A DNA stretch of 64,000 nt from positions 1,860,001 to 1,924,000 of the forward strand of contig NZ_CALSFP010000001.1 in assembly GCF_943737015.1 (NCBI RefSeq), in the 5' to 3' direction. Shown here one piece after another: positions 43,008 through 60,210 of this stretch; within the stretch, counting starts at the first letter, position 1; the number at the start of each line of letters is the position of its first letter. Made by a program: the position numbers and the translations under genes. The notes below the pieces were generated by a model, which was given only the letters and a program-made list of their open reading frames with translations, had not been told where the DNA came from and did not search any database. The DNA comes from Staphylococcus sp. Marseille-Q5304 (GTDB lineage: Bacteria; Bacillota; Bacilli; Staphylococcales; Staphylococcaceae).

Positions 43008-43558
43008 TATTCGTCACTCCCTTTATTATCACTTAACGCTGCTCTGACATCCGCTTCTGTATAGCCAAAAGCATTTAATTTATTTATCAATTGTTTACCG
43101 TTTGAATGTCCAATATGTAATTTCCGTCCTAAGATTTCTCTTTTTCTGCGTGCATCTTTTCCTATGATTAAACCTAAATCAATTAGCACGTCTTTGCTAA
43201 TAGATTCATGCCCTTCTTCAAATGGTGTACTGACATTTATTAATGCCTCTCTAATGTCTTCTAAACGTGCATGTTCTACACCGATTTTACCACGTTTATT
43301 TTTTGCCTTTTCTCGATCTAAATAGGCATGTTTCACGCCTGGAATGTGCTTTTGGATTGTATTTCTAATCTTATCACCCGGGAAATCTGGGTCAGTTAAG
43401 ACGATGATTCCTCGTGTTTCATAGCCGTTTTCAATCACTTGTAACGTTTCTTGATTTATTGCACTTCCATTTGTTTCAATCGTATCACATTCGACAGCTC
43501 TTTTAACACGTTGCGTATCGTCTCGTCCTTCCACTACAATAAATTCGTTAATTTTCAT
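43007..43558 (-). CDS. rnmV: Ribonuclease M5 RnmV
   Basis: Toprim nuclease that matures 5S rRNA. 183 residues: [14 protein letters not shown] near the N-terminus and [11 protein letters not shown] near 55 carry the Toprim acidic residues. This is relevant here because one 5S gene in the window heads its operon without the usual 23S context. It is followed without a gap by rsmA. Confidence 0.95.
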   Translation of the reverse strand: MKINEFIVVEGRDDTQRVKRAVECDTIETNGSAINQETLQVIENGYETRGIIVLTDPDFPGDKIRNTIQKHIPGVKHAYLDREKAKNKRGKIGVEHARLEDIREALINVSTPFEEGHESISKDVLIDLGLIIGKDARRKREILGRKLHIGHSNGKQLINKLNAFGYTEADVRAALSDNKGSDE

Positions 43559-43635
43559 GTATAAATAGGTTCACCTTTCGTCACATTAATTTATGTATAT
43601 CTTTCGCTAATAAAATCTTTATTTAAAACGACATA

Positions 43636-43712
43636 GAAAAAGATGTCGGTAGCTAATATGGTTATTACATAGTATACACTAAAAGTTATCTAACCATAAT
43701 AAGACCGACATC
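43636..43712 (-). terminator. Long hairpin terminator after tatD
   Basis: GGATGTCGGT and ACCGACATC form the outer stem, and TATGGTTA/TAACCATA an inner stem, then TTTTTC on the minus strand. The 77-bp structure separates tatD from rnmV. Confidence 0.8.
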
Positions 43713-43727
43713 CTATTTTATGCAAAT

Positions 43728-44495
43728 TTATAATTTGAATAAGCGTTCTGCATTTTTAGTTGTTTGGCGACAAACTTCTGCATAATCCATTTCTCGTAAT
43801 TCCGCTATTTTTTCTGCAACGAGTGTAACACGTTCAGGTTCATTACGTTTTCCTCTATAAGGATGAGGTGATAGAAATGGTGCATCCGTTTCTACAAGTA
43901 AACGGTCCATTGGCACGTGTTGTGCTACTTCTTTCGGTTGCTTAGCATTTTTGAAAGTTACTGGACCGCCTAAAGAGATGTAGAAGTTTAACTTATTAAT
44001 CACTTCATCTGCAATTTCAGGTGAAGCACTAAAGCTATGCATAATTCCGCTAATTTCTTCAGCATGTTCTTCTTTTAAAATATCTACGCAATCTTGTGTT
44101 GCCTCTCTGTTATGAATAATAATCGGTAAATTCACACGTTTAGCTAAAGCGATTTGCTTTCTAAATACGTCCTGTTGAACATCTTTCGGTGATTTATCCC
44201 AGTGATAATCCAAACCTGTTTCTCCGATACCGATAATCTTAGGATGTTGCGCCAATTTTTCGATCCATTCTAGACGTTCTTCGGTACAATCAATCGCATC
44301 TACCGGATGCCATCCGATAATACCATAGATAAATTCATATTGATCGATGAGTTCCATTGTACGTTCAACTGTCGGTGTATCAAAACCAACCACAAACATA
44401 CGGTCTACACCATTGTCTCTTGCACGTTCAATAACTTCCTCTAAATCTTCATCATATTGATCTGCGTTTAAATGAACATGTGTATCGATTAGCAT
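43728..44495 (-). CDS. tatD: TatD-family metal-dependent DNase (YabD)
   Basis: 255 residues, TIM-barrel metal hydrolase: DTHVHLNADQYDED at the start, GETGLDYHWDKSP near 90, HNREATQD near 128 and LVETDAPFLSPHP near 200 carry the metal ligands. TatD proteins are 3'-5' exonucleases implicated in DNA repair or RNA quality; the substrate here is not known. It follows metG by 24 bp. Confidence 0.93.
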   Translation of the reverse strand: MLIDTHVHLNADQYDEDLEEVIERARDNGVDRMFVVGFDTPTVERTMELIDQYEFIYGIIGWHPVDAIDCTEERLEWIEKLAQHPKIIGIGETGLDYHWDKSPKDVQQDVFRKQIALAKRVNLPIIIHNREATQDCVDILKEEHAEEISGIMHSFSASPEIADEVINKLNFYISLGGPVTFKNAKQPKEVAQHVPMDRLLVETDAPFLSPHPYRGKRNEPERVTLVAEKIAELREMDYAEVCRQTTKNAERLFKL

Positions 44496-44519
44496 ATATT
44501 ATCGCTCCTTTAGCTATTA

Positions 44520-46538
<2,019 letters not shown>

Positions 46539-46737
46539 CTAACTTTATTTTTATTTTCAACGAAACTGAGCAATCAGGCATTTTACACTTACACATATCA
46601 TTATGTAGTGACCTGGATCCGTTTCTAATTTAATATTTATAAGTGTTCAACTTATAATTTCCATCTTTTTTACATTACCATAAATCAACCTTATTATGGG
46701 CTACTCACTCTTATTTTTCATCATTCTTATGATTTTT

Positions 46738-47574
46738 TTATTTTACTTCATGGTATATATCATAAACTTCACTTGTTTTCATTTGTCGTTGTTCCGCAAC
46801 TTGTTTAATGGCTGCTTTCGGTTTCATGTCTTGTTCAATAAAATAATTTACATGTTGTTGTATAGTCATATCTTCAAACCAGCTAGTATCCGCTTCTGCA
46901 ATAGCACCATTAATTAATATAACGAACTCGCCTTTAGTTGGAATAGTACCATCATCTAATAACGAAAGTATATCGCGGATCGGGCCAGTTTCTATTTGTT
47001 CAAACTTTTTAGTTAATTCTCGCCCAATGGCAATTTTTCTTGTTGCATCAACTTTTTGAATCGCTTTTAATGTATCTTTTACACGGAAGGGTGATTCATA
47101 AATAATAATTGTACTATCTTGATACATGCGTTGTTCAAGAACTTCTAGTTTTTGTTTTTCTTTTCGTGGCAGAAACCCTATAAATGTATATACAAATGAA
47201 GTTAGACCACTCGCCATTAAAGCAGTTAACCCCGCATTTGGACCTGGCACTGTCTCAACTCTAATGTCATGCGCACGAGCAGCGACGACGAGTTCGTATC
47301 CTGGATCACTGATTAACGGCAATCCGGCATCGGACACGAGTGCAACATCATTTGAAGATTGTAACAGGTCGATTAAATATTCGGTTTGATTCTCTTTATT
47401 GTGTTCATGATACGACTTTAACGGTGTATCGATATCGTAATGAGCGCAAAGTTTTTTTGTGACTCTCGTGTCTTCACAGGCGATATAATCAACCGTCTTC
47501 AAAGTATCGACAGCTCTATAAGTTATGTCAGCTAAATTACCGATAGGTGTACCAACTAAATACAATGTTGCCAT
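46738..47574 (-). CDS. rsmI: 16S rRNA (cytidine1402-2'-O)-methyltransferase RsmI
   Basis: Methylates C1402 of 16S. 278 residues, SAM-binding tetrapyrrole-methylase fold: LVGTPIGNLADITYRAVDTL at the start, AGLPLISDPGYELV near 83 and ETVPGPNAGLTALMASGL near 105. It starts 2 bp before the yazA stop codon region, so the yazA-rsmI genes are cotranscribed. Confidence 0.96.
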   Translation of the reverse strand: MATLYLVGTPIGNLADITYRAVDTLKTVDYIACEDTRVTKKLCAHYDIDTPLKSYHEHNKENQTEYLIDLLQSSNDVALVSDAGLPLISDPGYELVVAARAHDIRVETVPGPNAGLTALMASGLTSFVYTFIGFLPRKEKQKLEVLEQRMYQDSTIIIYESPFRVKDTLKAIQKVDATRKIAIGRELTKKFEQIETGPIRDILSLLDDGTIPTKGEFVILINGAIAEADTSWFEDMTIQQHVNYFIEQDMKPKAAIKQVAEQRQMKTSEVYDIYHEVK

Positions 47575-47576
47575 CG

Positions 47577-47825
47577 TTATCCCTCACTTATAAGTTTTAA
47601 TTTTTCTTTACGTGAATATCTTTTAATTTCAATTTCACGTTTGAGTGCTTCAGATTTTGTACCATACATTTCCTGATAAACTAACTCTACCGGGCGTCTT
47701 GTTTTTGTATATTTGGCCCCTTTGCCCTCGTTATGTTTCATTATACGTTGTGACACATCTTTAGCATACCCAGTATACAAACTATTATCGTTACATCTAA
47801 CGATATAGATATAATGTTCATCCAT
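47577..47825 (-). CDS. GIY-YIG domain protein YazA
   Basis: About 82 residues forming a compact GIY-YIG nuclease-like domain: YIYIVRC, LYTGYAKDVSQRIMKHN, GAKYTKTRRPVELVY. YazA homologues are small and of unknown function; a structure-specific endonuclease is possible. The frame extends four codons upstream to a GTG, but the ATG at 47825 overlaps the yabB stop by a few bases and is preferred. Confidence 0.88.
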   Translation of the reverse strand: MDEHYIYIVRCNDNSLYTGYAKDVSQRIMKHNEGKGAKYTKTRRPVELVYQEMYGTKSEALKREIEIKRYSRKEKLKLISEG

Positions 47826-48543
47826 AATAAATTTCACTCATTTCTTTTGAATACGCGCCATCTTCGTTATAAATATAAAATGGAGGTTGTATTTCTAAAC
47901 CTTGGCTACCACCTTTTCGACCTTCAACTACAATGGTTTGTGCTGCTCTATTATGTTTACTATATATAAAGTACAATTTTTTCGGTTCGATTTGATAATA
48001 CCTCATGCTCGATAAGACATCCATCAGACGTTCCGCACGATGCACCATGACTAAACGACCACCTTGTTTAAGTAAATGTCTCGCTGCAAAACAACAATCT
48101 TCTAAAGTACATGCTATTTCATGACGCGCAATTTTATGTGCATGTTTCTGATGTTGGTGCTGTTGGTTCACTTTAAAGTACGGTGGATTACAAGTCACCA
48201 AGCTAAATTCTGACGGGTTGAAATGTTTATGTGCTTCTTTTAAATCGAGTTGAAGCATCTCAATCTGTGTCGATAATTGATTGTATGTAATAGACCGCTT
48301 AGCCATATCAACGAGAGGTGGTTGAATTTCAACACCAACAATTTTATTTTGTCCTTTATCAGACAATAATAATGGAATGACACCGTTCCCTGAACATAAA
48401 TCTAGTATTTTATCCTGTTTTCTAACGTGTGTGAAATGTGCTAATAACAACGCATCTGTTGAAAATGAAAACACGTCATCATTTTGTACAATTCGTAAGT
48501 TTTCTTTAATTAAATAATCTAACCTTTCACCTTCATGCAACAT
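47818..48543 (-). CDS. tRNA1(Val) (adenine-N6)-methyltransferase-like protein YabB
   Basis: SAM-dependent methyltransferase with motif I DLCSGNGVIPLLL and motif IV NPPYFKV. Homologues such as TrmN6 methylate tRNA-Val adenine; RNA target here not proven. The frame is open 24 codons further upstream, but that part lies inside a terminator hairpin, so MLHEGERLDY at 48543 is chosen. It overlaps yazA. Confidence 0.85.
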   Translation of the reverse strand: MLHEGERLDYLIKENLRIVQNDDVFSFSTDALLLAHFTHVRKQDKILDLCSGNGVIPLLLSDKGQNKIVGVEIQPPLVDMAKRSITYNQLSTQIEMLQLDLKEAHKHFNPSEFSLVTCNPPYFKVNQQHQHQKHAHKIARHEIACTLEDCCFAARHLLKQGGRLVMVHRAERLMDVLSSMRYYQIEPKKLYFIYSKHNRAAQTIVVEGRKGGSQGLEIQPPFYIYNEDGAYSKEMSEIYYG

Positions 48544-48559
48544 TTCATTTTTAACCCCC

Positions 48560-48620
48560 AAAAAAGGATGAGATATTGGCGATACTTCACCTTTAAGCCT
48601 ATCGCTTCTTCTCATCCTTT
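48560..48620 (-). terminator. Hairpin terminator between yabA and yabB
   Basis: AAAGGATGAGA pairs perfectly with TCTCATCCTTT and contains an inner GCGATA/TATCGC stem, then TTTTTTG on the minus strand. It is a strong terminator inside a run otherwise read as an operon, so yabB may need its own promoter or be attenuated. Confidence 0.85.
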
Positions 48621-48653
48621 CACTTTAACTATCATTTCTTTGTGCAGTGCTTG

Positions 48654-49004
48654 CTATTCACTTAATACTTCTAAGCAGAATAAACAATCATCGCCTTTTC
48701 TATGTTTACCGAATAATTCACCATTACAAATATGAAATCCTTCTTTATATAGCATCGCTAAGTTTTCTTTGCTTCGAAGTGGTTTTTTACGTTGTGTTTT
48801 AGTATTATTTTCAACTTTTTTAGGCTTTTCTTCTTTATCGATTAATGTTTTTAAATTTTCATTTTCCACTTGCAAGGCGACGTTTTCTTCGACCATTTGA
48901 ACTGTGAGATGCTTTAATTCTGATAAATCATTATTAAGTTGACTCATATTCTCTTCAAGTCTCGCAAGCTTTTCAAATATTTCACTTCGATTCAATCTCG
49001 TCAT
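48654..49004 (-). CDS. yabA: DNA replication initiation control protein YabA
   Basis: Bridges DnaA and DnaN to restrain re-initiation. 116 residues: a leucine-zipper coiled coil over about 8-60 ([20 protein letters not shown]), basic hinge ([11 protein letters not shown]) and a zinc-binding C-terminus with HICNGELFG and CLFC. It starts 6 bp after ricT. Confidence 0.94.
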   Translation of the reverse strand: MTRLNRSEIFEKLARLEENMSQLNNDLSELKHLTVQMVEENVALQVENENLKTLIDKEEKPKKVENNTKTQRKKPLRSKENLAMLYKEGFHICNGELFGKHRKGDDCLFCLEVLSE

Positions 49005-49010
49005 GGCCTC

Positions 49011-49814
49011 CTAATTTAATGTCTCTAATTCTTCCATTTTATATTCGAATGGTTGTTCAAATCCATCCACTTTAATTTGCATGGAAATGTCTAATATATT
49101 GAGTCCGATGACTTTACCGTTTCCTTCTGGGGTTGCAACTACCTCTCCTACATCAGGTAATTGTGCACGTGCTTCTTCATAATAGTCATTTTCATATTTT
49201 AAACAACACATTAAACGACCACATGCACCTGAGATTTTCGTAGGATTCAGTGATAGGTTTTGGTCCTTAGCCATTTTGATAGACACTGGTTCAAAATCAC
49301 CCAAGAAAGTTGAACAACATAATGAACGACCACAAGGACCGATGCCACCTAATAATTTCGCTTCATCTCGAACGCCAATTTGCCTTAATTCTATACGTAT
49401 TTTTAACTTTTGAGCTAAAGTTTTAACAAGTTTACGGAAATCAACACGATCGTCTGAGGTAAAGTTAAAAATCACTTTGGATTTATCTAATGTATACTCA
49501 CAATTCACAAGGCGCATATCTAGTCCTTGCGCTTTAACTGTTTGTTTACATAATTTCAAAGCGTCCTCAGCGTCTTGATCATTCTGTTCATGTTGATGTT
49601 GATCTTCTTCTGTCGCCTTTCTGACGATTTCTTTCAACGGTAATGTGACATCTTCATCTGCTACATTTAAAGGTTCGTATTTTACACGGCCCATTTCTAA
49701 TCCTCGTTTCGATTCGACGACAACCCATGTACCTTTAGTCAAATCAAAGCCTGTAGGTGAATAATATTCCATTTTTCCCGTTTTTGGAAAGGTAATACCA
49801 ACAACATTTTGCAT
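49011..49814 (-). CDS. ricT: RicT (YaaT), PSP1-domain Y-complex subunit
   Basis: 267 residues with the PSP1 core, and Cys-rich segments GIGPCGRSLCCSTF (about 150-165) and GACGRLMCCLKYE (about 190-202) that in Bacillus help bind iron-sulfur clusters with RicA and RicF. The Y-complex influences RNase Y activity. It sits one codon-length after holB and before yabA, as in Bacillus. Confidence 0.94.
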   Translation of the reverse strand: MQNVVGITFPKTGKMEYYSPTGFDLTKGTWVVVESKRGLEMGRVKYEPLNVADEDVTLPLKEIVRKATEEDQHQHEQNDQDAEDALKLCKQTVKAQGLDMRLVNCEYTLDKSKVIFNFTSDDRVDFRKLVKTLAQKLKIRIELRQIGVRDEAKLLGGIGPCGRSLCCSTFLGDFEPVSIKMAKDQNLSLNPTKISGACGRLMCCLKYENDYYEEARAQLPDVGEVVATPEGNGKVIGLNILDISMQIKVDGFEQPFEYKMEELETLN

Positions 49815-49815
49815 T

Positions 49816-50745
49816 TTAACTCACCCCTTTTATTACAATTTGTTCAAACACAAGTGTTGGATTAACATTTTGACTTAGCTTTTTATGCGCTTCAGTAATC
49901 TGGTCAAATAAAGCTACAATTTGATTGTAAGTTAACTTATCCTTATATGAAACAATATCTTGACTTAATTCTTGATATAATAAATCTTCTGTCATGCCTA
50001 CCTTAGCATGTAACACATCTTCAAAGAAACCATTCACAGCTGCTAATGTTAATAATTGCAGACGTCTATTTTTCGCTTGCTTCAACAATTCTACAATTGT
50101 AATTAGCGCCATAGACCTATTCGTCAACAATAAATGGCACCATTTTAAAGTGACCTTTCGCAATGCAGTGATATCAGCCTCTTCATTCAAGGCTTGTGCT
50201 GTTTCAATTTGTGTTGTATATGTACTTAAAAATTCGGCCACAGGTTTCGACATATCATGTTCTTCTAAACGTTCTATGAAATATGATTTATCTTTCGGTT
50301 TAAAATAAACATGCTGACATCTCGAATGTATCGTATTTAAGATTTGTTCCGGTTTCGTAGATAATAAAATCGCGATTGTGTTTTCAGGTGGTTCTTCTAA
50401 AAACTTTAATATACTGTTTTCCCCTTGTATCGTTAACTTCTCAAAAGATTCGATAATATAAACTTTATATTGACCTTCAATGGGAAGTTGATTCATATGA
50501 TGCACGAGTTGTTCAACTTGGTCTTTTTTGATTGTCGTCTCTTCTGTCGCTACATATCTAAAGTCCGGATGATTTAATGTATCCACTTTTAACTGACATT
50601 GTGCATCTTGATCACATAAAATGAGTTTCGCAAAGTTCATCGCGACTTGTTGCATCGTTTGACCGTCGTCTCCTTCAAATAAATAAGCATGAGACAATTT
50701 ATCAGATCGATAAGCATTTGTCAGACTTTCTAGTTCATCCCTCAT
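49816..50745 (-). CDS. holB: DNA polymerase III delta prime subunit HolB
   Basis: Clamp-loader subunit. 309 residues, AAA+ fold without a usable P-loop (FEGDDGQTMQQ), as normal for delta prime; SRCQHVYFKP is near 175. It works with DnaX, encoded at the other end of the window. It starts 131 bp after darA, across a very long hairpin. Confidence 0.94.
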   Translation of the reverse strand: MRDELESLTNAYRSDKLSHAYLFEGDDGQTMQQVAMNFAKLILCDQDAQCQLKVDTLNHPDFRYVATEETTIKKDQVEQLVHHMNQLPIEGQYKVYIIESFEKLTIQGENSILKFLEEPPENTIAILLSTKPEQILNTIHSRCQHVYFKPKDKSYFIERLEEHDMSKPVAEFLSTYTTQIETAQALNEEADITALRKVTLKWCHLLLTNRSMALITIVELLKQAKNRRLQLLTLAAVNGFFEDVLHAKVGMTEDLLYQELSQDIVSYKDKLTYNQIVALFDQITEAHKKLSQNVNPTLVFEQIVIKGVS

Positions 50746-50763
50746 TAAGTTACTCCTTTATAT

Positions 50764-50866
50764 AAAAAGGTTGCTTCTACATAGTACACTCCAGTATATA
50801 TTTTAAAAAGAACATTTACATCCCAATCCGAAAAATATACTTTGGAGTTCACTATATATAGCAACC
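50764..50866 (-). terminator. About 100-bp imperfect hairpin between darA and holB
   Basis: Minus strand GGTTGCT...AAGCAACC form the ends, with matching middle pieces around AGTGAACTCC and GGAGTGTACT and around AGTATATTTT and AAAATATATACT, then TTTTTATA. Too long for a simple terminator; it may derive from an inverted-repeat element. Confidence 0.75.
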
Positions 50867-50876
50867 ATGACTAAAA

Positions 50877-51218
<342 letters not shown>

Positions 51219-51233
51219 TTAATAATAATTATA

Positions 51234-53197
<1,964 letters not shown>

Positions 53198-53346
53198 CAT
53201 CATTCTCCACTTCTTTTTATAAAATTAACGTAAATGTAGTTGTAATGTGTTTCATTTTAACATACATGGAATTTTCCTTGTTAAAACAGTGACATTATAG
53301 GAGTTATATTATTTTGTTCCTTCGGTACTGAAATTTTTTGTGCAAA

Positions 53347-53372
53347 TAAAAAAGAGACCTTTCGGTCTCTTG
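53347..53372 (-). terminator. Second rRNA-type terminator
   Basis: AAGAGACC/GGTCTCTT stem and T run on the minus strand, the same sequence as the main rRNA terminator but after the 5S fragment, 285 bp further on. Confidence 0.85.
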
Positions 53373-53379
53373 AGTTATT

Positions 53380-53436
53380 GCCTGGCAACGTCCTACTCTT
53401 GCGGAACGTAAGTCGGCTACCATCGACGCTAAGGAG
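53380..53436 (-). pseudogene. 5S rRNA 3'-half fragment
   Basis: 57 bp equal to the 3' half of 5S (GCCTGGCAACGTCCTACTCT on the plus strand), with two changes, then unrelated sequence. It still ends with the 5S-terminator junction, so it looks like a duplicate of the operon's end. Confidence 0.88.
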
Positions 53437-53631
53437 AACCTTCCTGATTACGAAGGCAAGCGCTCGCATCTTTCCTCATTTTTGTTCTTTCCTTATTCGC
53501 TTACCTCTTGTAAGCTCTTTGCGTCTTTCACTCAATTCGTCAGCTTCAAACGCTTTTAAATCAGGGACAATGCAAGCTTAGAAGTTAAGCTCCTTTTGTG
53601 CCTGCGGCACTGATTAGCGCCTTTTTTCATA
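53437..53631. repeat. 5S-linked repeat, copy 2
   Basis: About 195 bp, largely matching 4133-4328. It contains TCAGCTTCAAACGCTTTT, a GTGCC/GGCAC hairpin and a 16-nt segment (53580-53595) identical to 5S rRNA but in opposite orientation. No credible gene. Confidence 0.8.
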
Positions 53632-53658
53632 TAAAAAAAGAGACCTTTCGGTCTCTTT
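53632..53658 (-). terminator. Terminator of the third rRNA operon
   Basis: AAGAGACC/GGTCTCTT stem with T run on the minus strand, 8 bp after 5S. Confidence 0.88.
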
Positions 53659-53666
53659 GGGTTATT

Positions 53667-53781
53667 GCCTGGCAACGTCCTACTCTTGCGGAACGTAAGT
53701 CCGACTACCATCGGCGCTAAGGAGCTTAACTTCTGTGTTCGGCATGGGAACAGGTGTGACCTCCTTGCCATTGTCACCAGA
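53667..53781 (-). rRNA. rrf: 5S ribosomal RNA (third operon)
   Basis: 115 nt, same sequence as the array end copy. Confidence 0.96.
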
Positions 53782-53857
53782 CAATGCAATGTATGAAATT
53801 ATACATTCAAAACTAGATAATAAGTAAAATGAATGAAACCAAACAAAACGTTTAAAA

Positions 53858-56780
<2,923 letters not shown>

Positions 56781-56943
56781 TATGTTTTTAGTCAAAAGAC
56801 TAAAAAGCAAACGTTATTAATCTGTGAGTGTTCTTTCGAACACTAGCGATTATTTTTGAATTCAAGCGTATACACGCTATTCACTCGGTTTTGCTTGGTA
56901 AAATCATTATTTTACTTATTTATCTAGTTTTCAATGTACAAAA

Positions 56944-57020
<77 letters not shown>

Positions 57021-57116
57021 ATTTCTATAATATTTTAAATACTCTGATGAGCATTCAAAACTGAATACAATATGTCAATGTTATTCCGTTTCATCTTCGT
57101 AGAAGATGTTCCGAAT

Positions 57117-58677
<1,561 letters not shown>

Positions 58678-58821
58678 ATTTATGATGTTTGATTAGCTCA
58701 TAATACTAAATGTGTTTCTTCAACACTTGTTAAATCAACAATAAATTGTTGTTTTTCGGAATTAACGTTGACATATTGTCATTCAGTTTTCAATGTTCAT
58801 TTGTTTCAATCACAATAATTA

Positions 58822-58850
58822 ATTCTACACGTTTTGACTTTCGAAGTCAA
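58822..58850 (-). promoter_or_regulatory. Third rRNA operon promoter P2
   Basis: Minus strand TTGACT (58845-58850), 17-nt spacer, TAGAAT (58822-58827). Near consensus, about 145 bp before 16S. Confidence 0.75.
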
Positions 58851-58929
58851 GAACTTTTTAAAATTAATTATTTTAATGTTTCAAGTAATCTTTGTTGTTT
58901 GTGTCGTTTGTTTTGTCCGACAAGTAAAT

Positions 58930-58958
58930 ACTATACACGCTTATCAAACCTTTAACAA
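58930..58958 (-). promoter_or_regulatory. Third rRNA operon promoter P1
   Basis: Minus strand TTGTTA (58953-58958), 17-nt spacer, TATAGT (58930-58935), about 108 bp upstream of P2. Confidence 0.65.
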
Positions 58959-59141
58959 CACTAAAAATTACACTTTTTTAACAATGGTTTTGCTGTGAAT
59001 TCTCAATACACAAACTATAAAAAGTTCCCTTTAAAAATAGTTCGTTTTAAGTGTCAAAAACACCCAATTTCATTAAACAAACCCTCAATATAACTCCAGA
59101 AACGAAACATTGATATTTTTTACATTTTCTTAAATTTTTTC

Positions 59142-59177
59142 AAAAAAATTGAGCTACTGTCTTAAAAGTAGCTCAAA
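59142..59177 (-). terminator. recR terminator
   Basis: TTGAGCTAC pairs with GTAGCTCAA, followed on the minus strand by TTTTTTT, 30 bp after recR. Confidence 0.9.
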
Positions 59178-59208
59178 TTGTAGATATTCTCTTAATATAC
59201 CTTGTTAA

Positions 59209-59805
59209 TTACATTTCTGTTCTACCCATAATTGCTTTAGATAAAGTGACTTCATCTGCATATTCTAAATCTCCGCCGACTGATAATCCTTGCGCTAATC
59301 GCGTCACAGTTATACCTATTGGTTTCACTAACCTAGATATATACATCGCAGTAGACTCACCTTCTAAGTTTAGATTCATTGCGAGGATAAGTTCTTTAAC
59401 TTCTTCATCTTTCAAACGATTTACGAGCGATGGAATGTTAATATCTTCAGGGCCAATACCATCCATTGGAGAGATTGAGCCATGTAACACGTGATATAGT
59501 CCTTTATATTCTTTCATTTTTTCCATAGCAATGACATCTTTATCATCCTCGACTACACAGATGACTGAACGATCTCTTCCTTTATCTTGGCAAATGTAAC
59601 ATGGGTCTTGTTCTGTAATATGACCACATTCACTACAATAGGTAAGTTCTCTTTTTACATCCACTAAGGCTTTGGCAAATTGTACAACATCGTCTTCTTT
59701 CATATCTAATACATGAAACGCCAGACGTTGAGCTGTCTTTGGCCCAATGCCTGGCAATTTCATGAAACTGTCAATCAGTTTGGATATTGGTTCTGGATAA
59801 TGCAT
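59209..59805 (-). CDS. recR: Recombination mediator RecR
   Basis: Works with RecF/RecO to load RecA at gaps. 198 residues: helix-hairpin-helix [17 protein letters not shown] near the start, zinc finger [16 protein letters not shown] (about 57-72), Toprim domain with [13 protein letters not shown]. It starts 4 bp after ebfC, the conserved dnaX-ebfC-recR order. Confidence 0.97.
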   Translation of the reverse strand: MHYPEPISKLIDSFMKLPGIGPKTAQRLAFHVLDMKEDDVVQFAKALVDVKRELTYCSECGHITEQDPCYICQDKGRDRSVICVVEDDKDVIAMEKMKEYKGLYHVLHGSISPMDGIGPEDINIPSLVNRLKDEEVKELILAMNLNLEGESTAMYISRLVKPIGITVTRLAQGLSVGGDLEYADEVTLSKAIMGRTEM

Positions 59806-59809
59806 TGGA

Positions 59810-60127
59810 TCACATTCCAGGGATGTTTAAGCCTTGAGTGTGTTTACCTAAACGTTCTTGTGTTAATTCGTCTGCTTTGTTTAATGCTTCGTTTGTAGCA
59901 GCAATAACTAGATCTTGTAGCATTTCGATGTCGTCAGGATCAACCGCTTCTTCTTTGATCTCTACATCTAAGATTTCTTTATGACCAGAAACTGTTACAG
60001 TGACCATACCGCCACCAGCAGTCCCTTGAACTTTTTCATCTTTTAATTTTTCTTGTTCTTCTCCCATTTTCTTTTGCATTTTCTGCATTTGTTTCATCAT
60101 TTGTTGCATATTTCCGCCACCGCGCAT
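59810..60127 (-). CDS. ebfC: YbaB/EbfC family nucleoid-associated protein
   Basis: 105 residues: M-, Q-rich helical N-terminus ([20 protein letters not shown]), then [15 protein letters not shown] and a C-terminal helix. Family members bind DNA as dimers, with little sequence specificity. Between dnaX and recR. Confidence 0.94.
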   Translation of the reverse strand: MRGGGNMQQMMKQMQKMQKKMGEEQEKLKDEKVQGTAGGGMVTVTVSGHKEILDVEIKEEAVDPDDIEMLQDLVIAATNEALNKADELTQERLGKHTQGLNIPGM

Positions 60128-60210
60128 AAAAAATCCTCCTATTTCATTAACTTTATTTTATAAATGAACTTTTGTTTTATTATACATGGCTTTTTTACCA
60201 TTGTCATGTA

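Larger units (their letters stand above)
53198..53666 (-). other. Gap between the decarboxylase and the third rRNA operon
   Basis: About 470 bp. The left 150 bp is AT-rich and probably holds the decarboxylase promoter (no confident hexamers). The right 320 bp is the 5S-linked repeat and two rRNA-type terminators. Confidence 0.7.
58678..59208 (-). other. Gap between recR and the third rRNA operon
   Basis: About 530 bp: the recR terminator, an AT-rich stretch (about 58960-59140) with no gene, promoters P1 and P2, and the pre-16S leader with the processing-stem arm. Confidence 0.8.

Noticed and set aside
53476..53577. Charged minus-strand peptide frame in the 5S-linked repeat (contains ADELSERRKELTRGK)
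   Set aside because: The other copy has a frameshift and an in-frame TGA, and there is no start codon with a ribosome site, so coding is unlikely.
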